Shown here piece by piece: positions 63,878 through 64,000 of a stretch of 64,000 nucleotides of DNA (position 1 is the stretch's first letter; each line of letters opens with the position of its first letter). A program made the position numbers and the translations under genes. Below the pieces are notes generated by a model. The model had not been told where the DNA came from. It searched no databases and worked only from the letters and a program-made list of their open reading frames with translations. Source of the DNA: Bradyrhizobium ottawaense (GTDB lineage Bacteria > Pseudomonadota > Alphaproteobacteria > Rhizobiales > Xanthobacteraceae). The stretch covers positions 2,642,001 through 2,706,000 of the forward strand of contig NZ_CP029425.2 of NCBI RefSeq assembly GCF_002278135.3, read 5' to 3'.

Positions 63878-64000
63878 ATGTCCGACACCATTCACACGCT
63901 CTCGACGACCGGCATGACGCCGAAGCGCCAGATCCAGAGCTGGATCGACGGGCTGACGAGCCTGTGTGGGCATTTCGACGTCGATCCGCTGGAGGCGTCC
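63878..64000 (+). CDS. N-terminus of a probable AraC-family regulator (runs off window)
   Basis: Forty-one codons from ATG 63878 to the window edge, beginning MSDTIHTLSTTGMTPKRQ and continuing SWIDGLTSLCGHFDVDPLEAS. This resembles the start of AraC-type regulators with an AraC_binding_2 sensor domain (helix, then FDVDPL strand). It is divergent from xoxF, so it may regulate the methanol genes. The DNA-binding domain lies outside the window and the family call rests on few residues. Confidence 0.5.
   Translation, partial: MSDTIHTLSTTGMTPKRQIQSWIDGLTSLCGHFDVDPLEAS

Overview
The window looks like chromosomal DNA of a Bradyrhizobium-type alphaproteobacterium. The basis is the high GC content and long overlapping operons, several families of intergenic palindromic repeats of the kind I associate with Bradyrhizobium and Rhodopseudomonas, and the gene content: a XoxF methanol dehydrogenase with glutathione-linked formaldehyde oxidation, hut genes, molybdenum hydroxylases and NodT-type efflux. 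The species call is inference. I saw no tRNA, rRNA, CRISPR array, insertion sequence or phage gene.

Layout. (1) 1-10.1 kb: two paralogous winged-helix/STAND-ATPase regulators on the minus strand (one cut by the window edge) bracket a plus-strand cluster of a small histidine kinase, a VOC protein, a Tat-exported epoxide hydrolase, a crotonase, OsmC, a cupin protein and MsrA. The VOC and epoxide hydrolase genes carry near-identical upstream boxes with TAAC-type words every 10 bp, and the two regulator genes share a 39-bp upstream block. I read this as an electrophile/oxidative-stress island with dedicated regulators. (2) 10.2-18.2 kb: an MFS transporter, then one leftward operon for a tripartite MacAB-type pump (outer-membrane factor, adaptor, MacB) with its own response regulator and sensor kinase. 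(3) 18.3-22.2 kb: a 1.4-kb stretch of palindromic repeats, then a BamA homologue without the usual bamA neighbours. (4) 22.2-32.7 kb: divergent histidine-utilisation operons. hutI-hutH-hutU run right. hutF-hutC-ABC transporter-M20 amidohydrolase run left. A perfect 20-bp palindrome lies between them.

(5) 32.9-42.1 kb: a TetR repressor divergent from a three-subunit cytoplasmic molybdenum hydroxylase and a complete Liv-type ABC importer; two operator-like dyads sit in the gap. (6) 42.1-47.3 kb: a GGDEF/EAL gene broken by one missing base, an esterase 3' remnant, a TonB-receptor plug fragment and small secreted or acidic proteins. (7) 47.4-50.6 kb: tungstate-type tupA and tupB facing each other with overlapping 3' ends, arsC coupled to tupB, and a solitary PstS. 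(8) 50.9-55.7 kb: 3-hydroxybutyryl-CoA dehydrogenase, a group III truncated haemoglobin, a Tat-exported Rieske protein, a PQQ alcohol dehydrogenase with the extra lanthanide-type Asp, and a small secreted protein. (9) 55.8-58.5 kb: a two-subunit periplasmic Mo oxidoreductase of the isoquinoline 1-oxidoreductase type. (10) 59.2-64 kb: xoxF-xoxG-glutathione-dependent formaldehyde dehydrogenase-gfa, leading from methanol through formaldehyde toward formate, with the start of a divergent probable AraC-family regulator at the right edge.

The right third is thus rich in periplasmic redox enzymes (two PQQ enzymes, a Mo enzyme, a Rieske protein, a c-type cytochrome). The left third is stress defence and efflux, and the middle is nitrogen and carbon catabolism with matching transporters. 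Start codons were chosen by ribosome-binding-site position and family alignment and may differ from automated calls.
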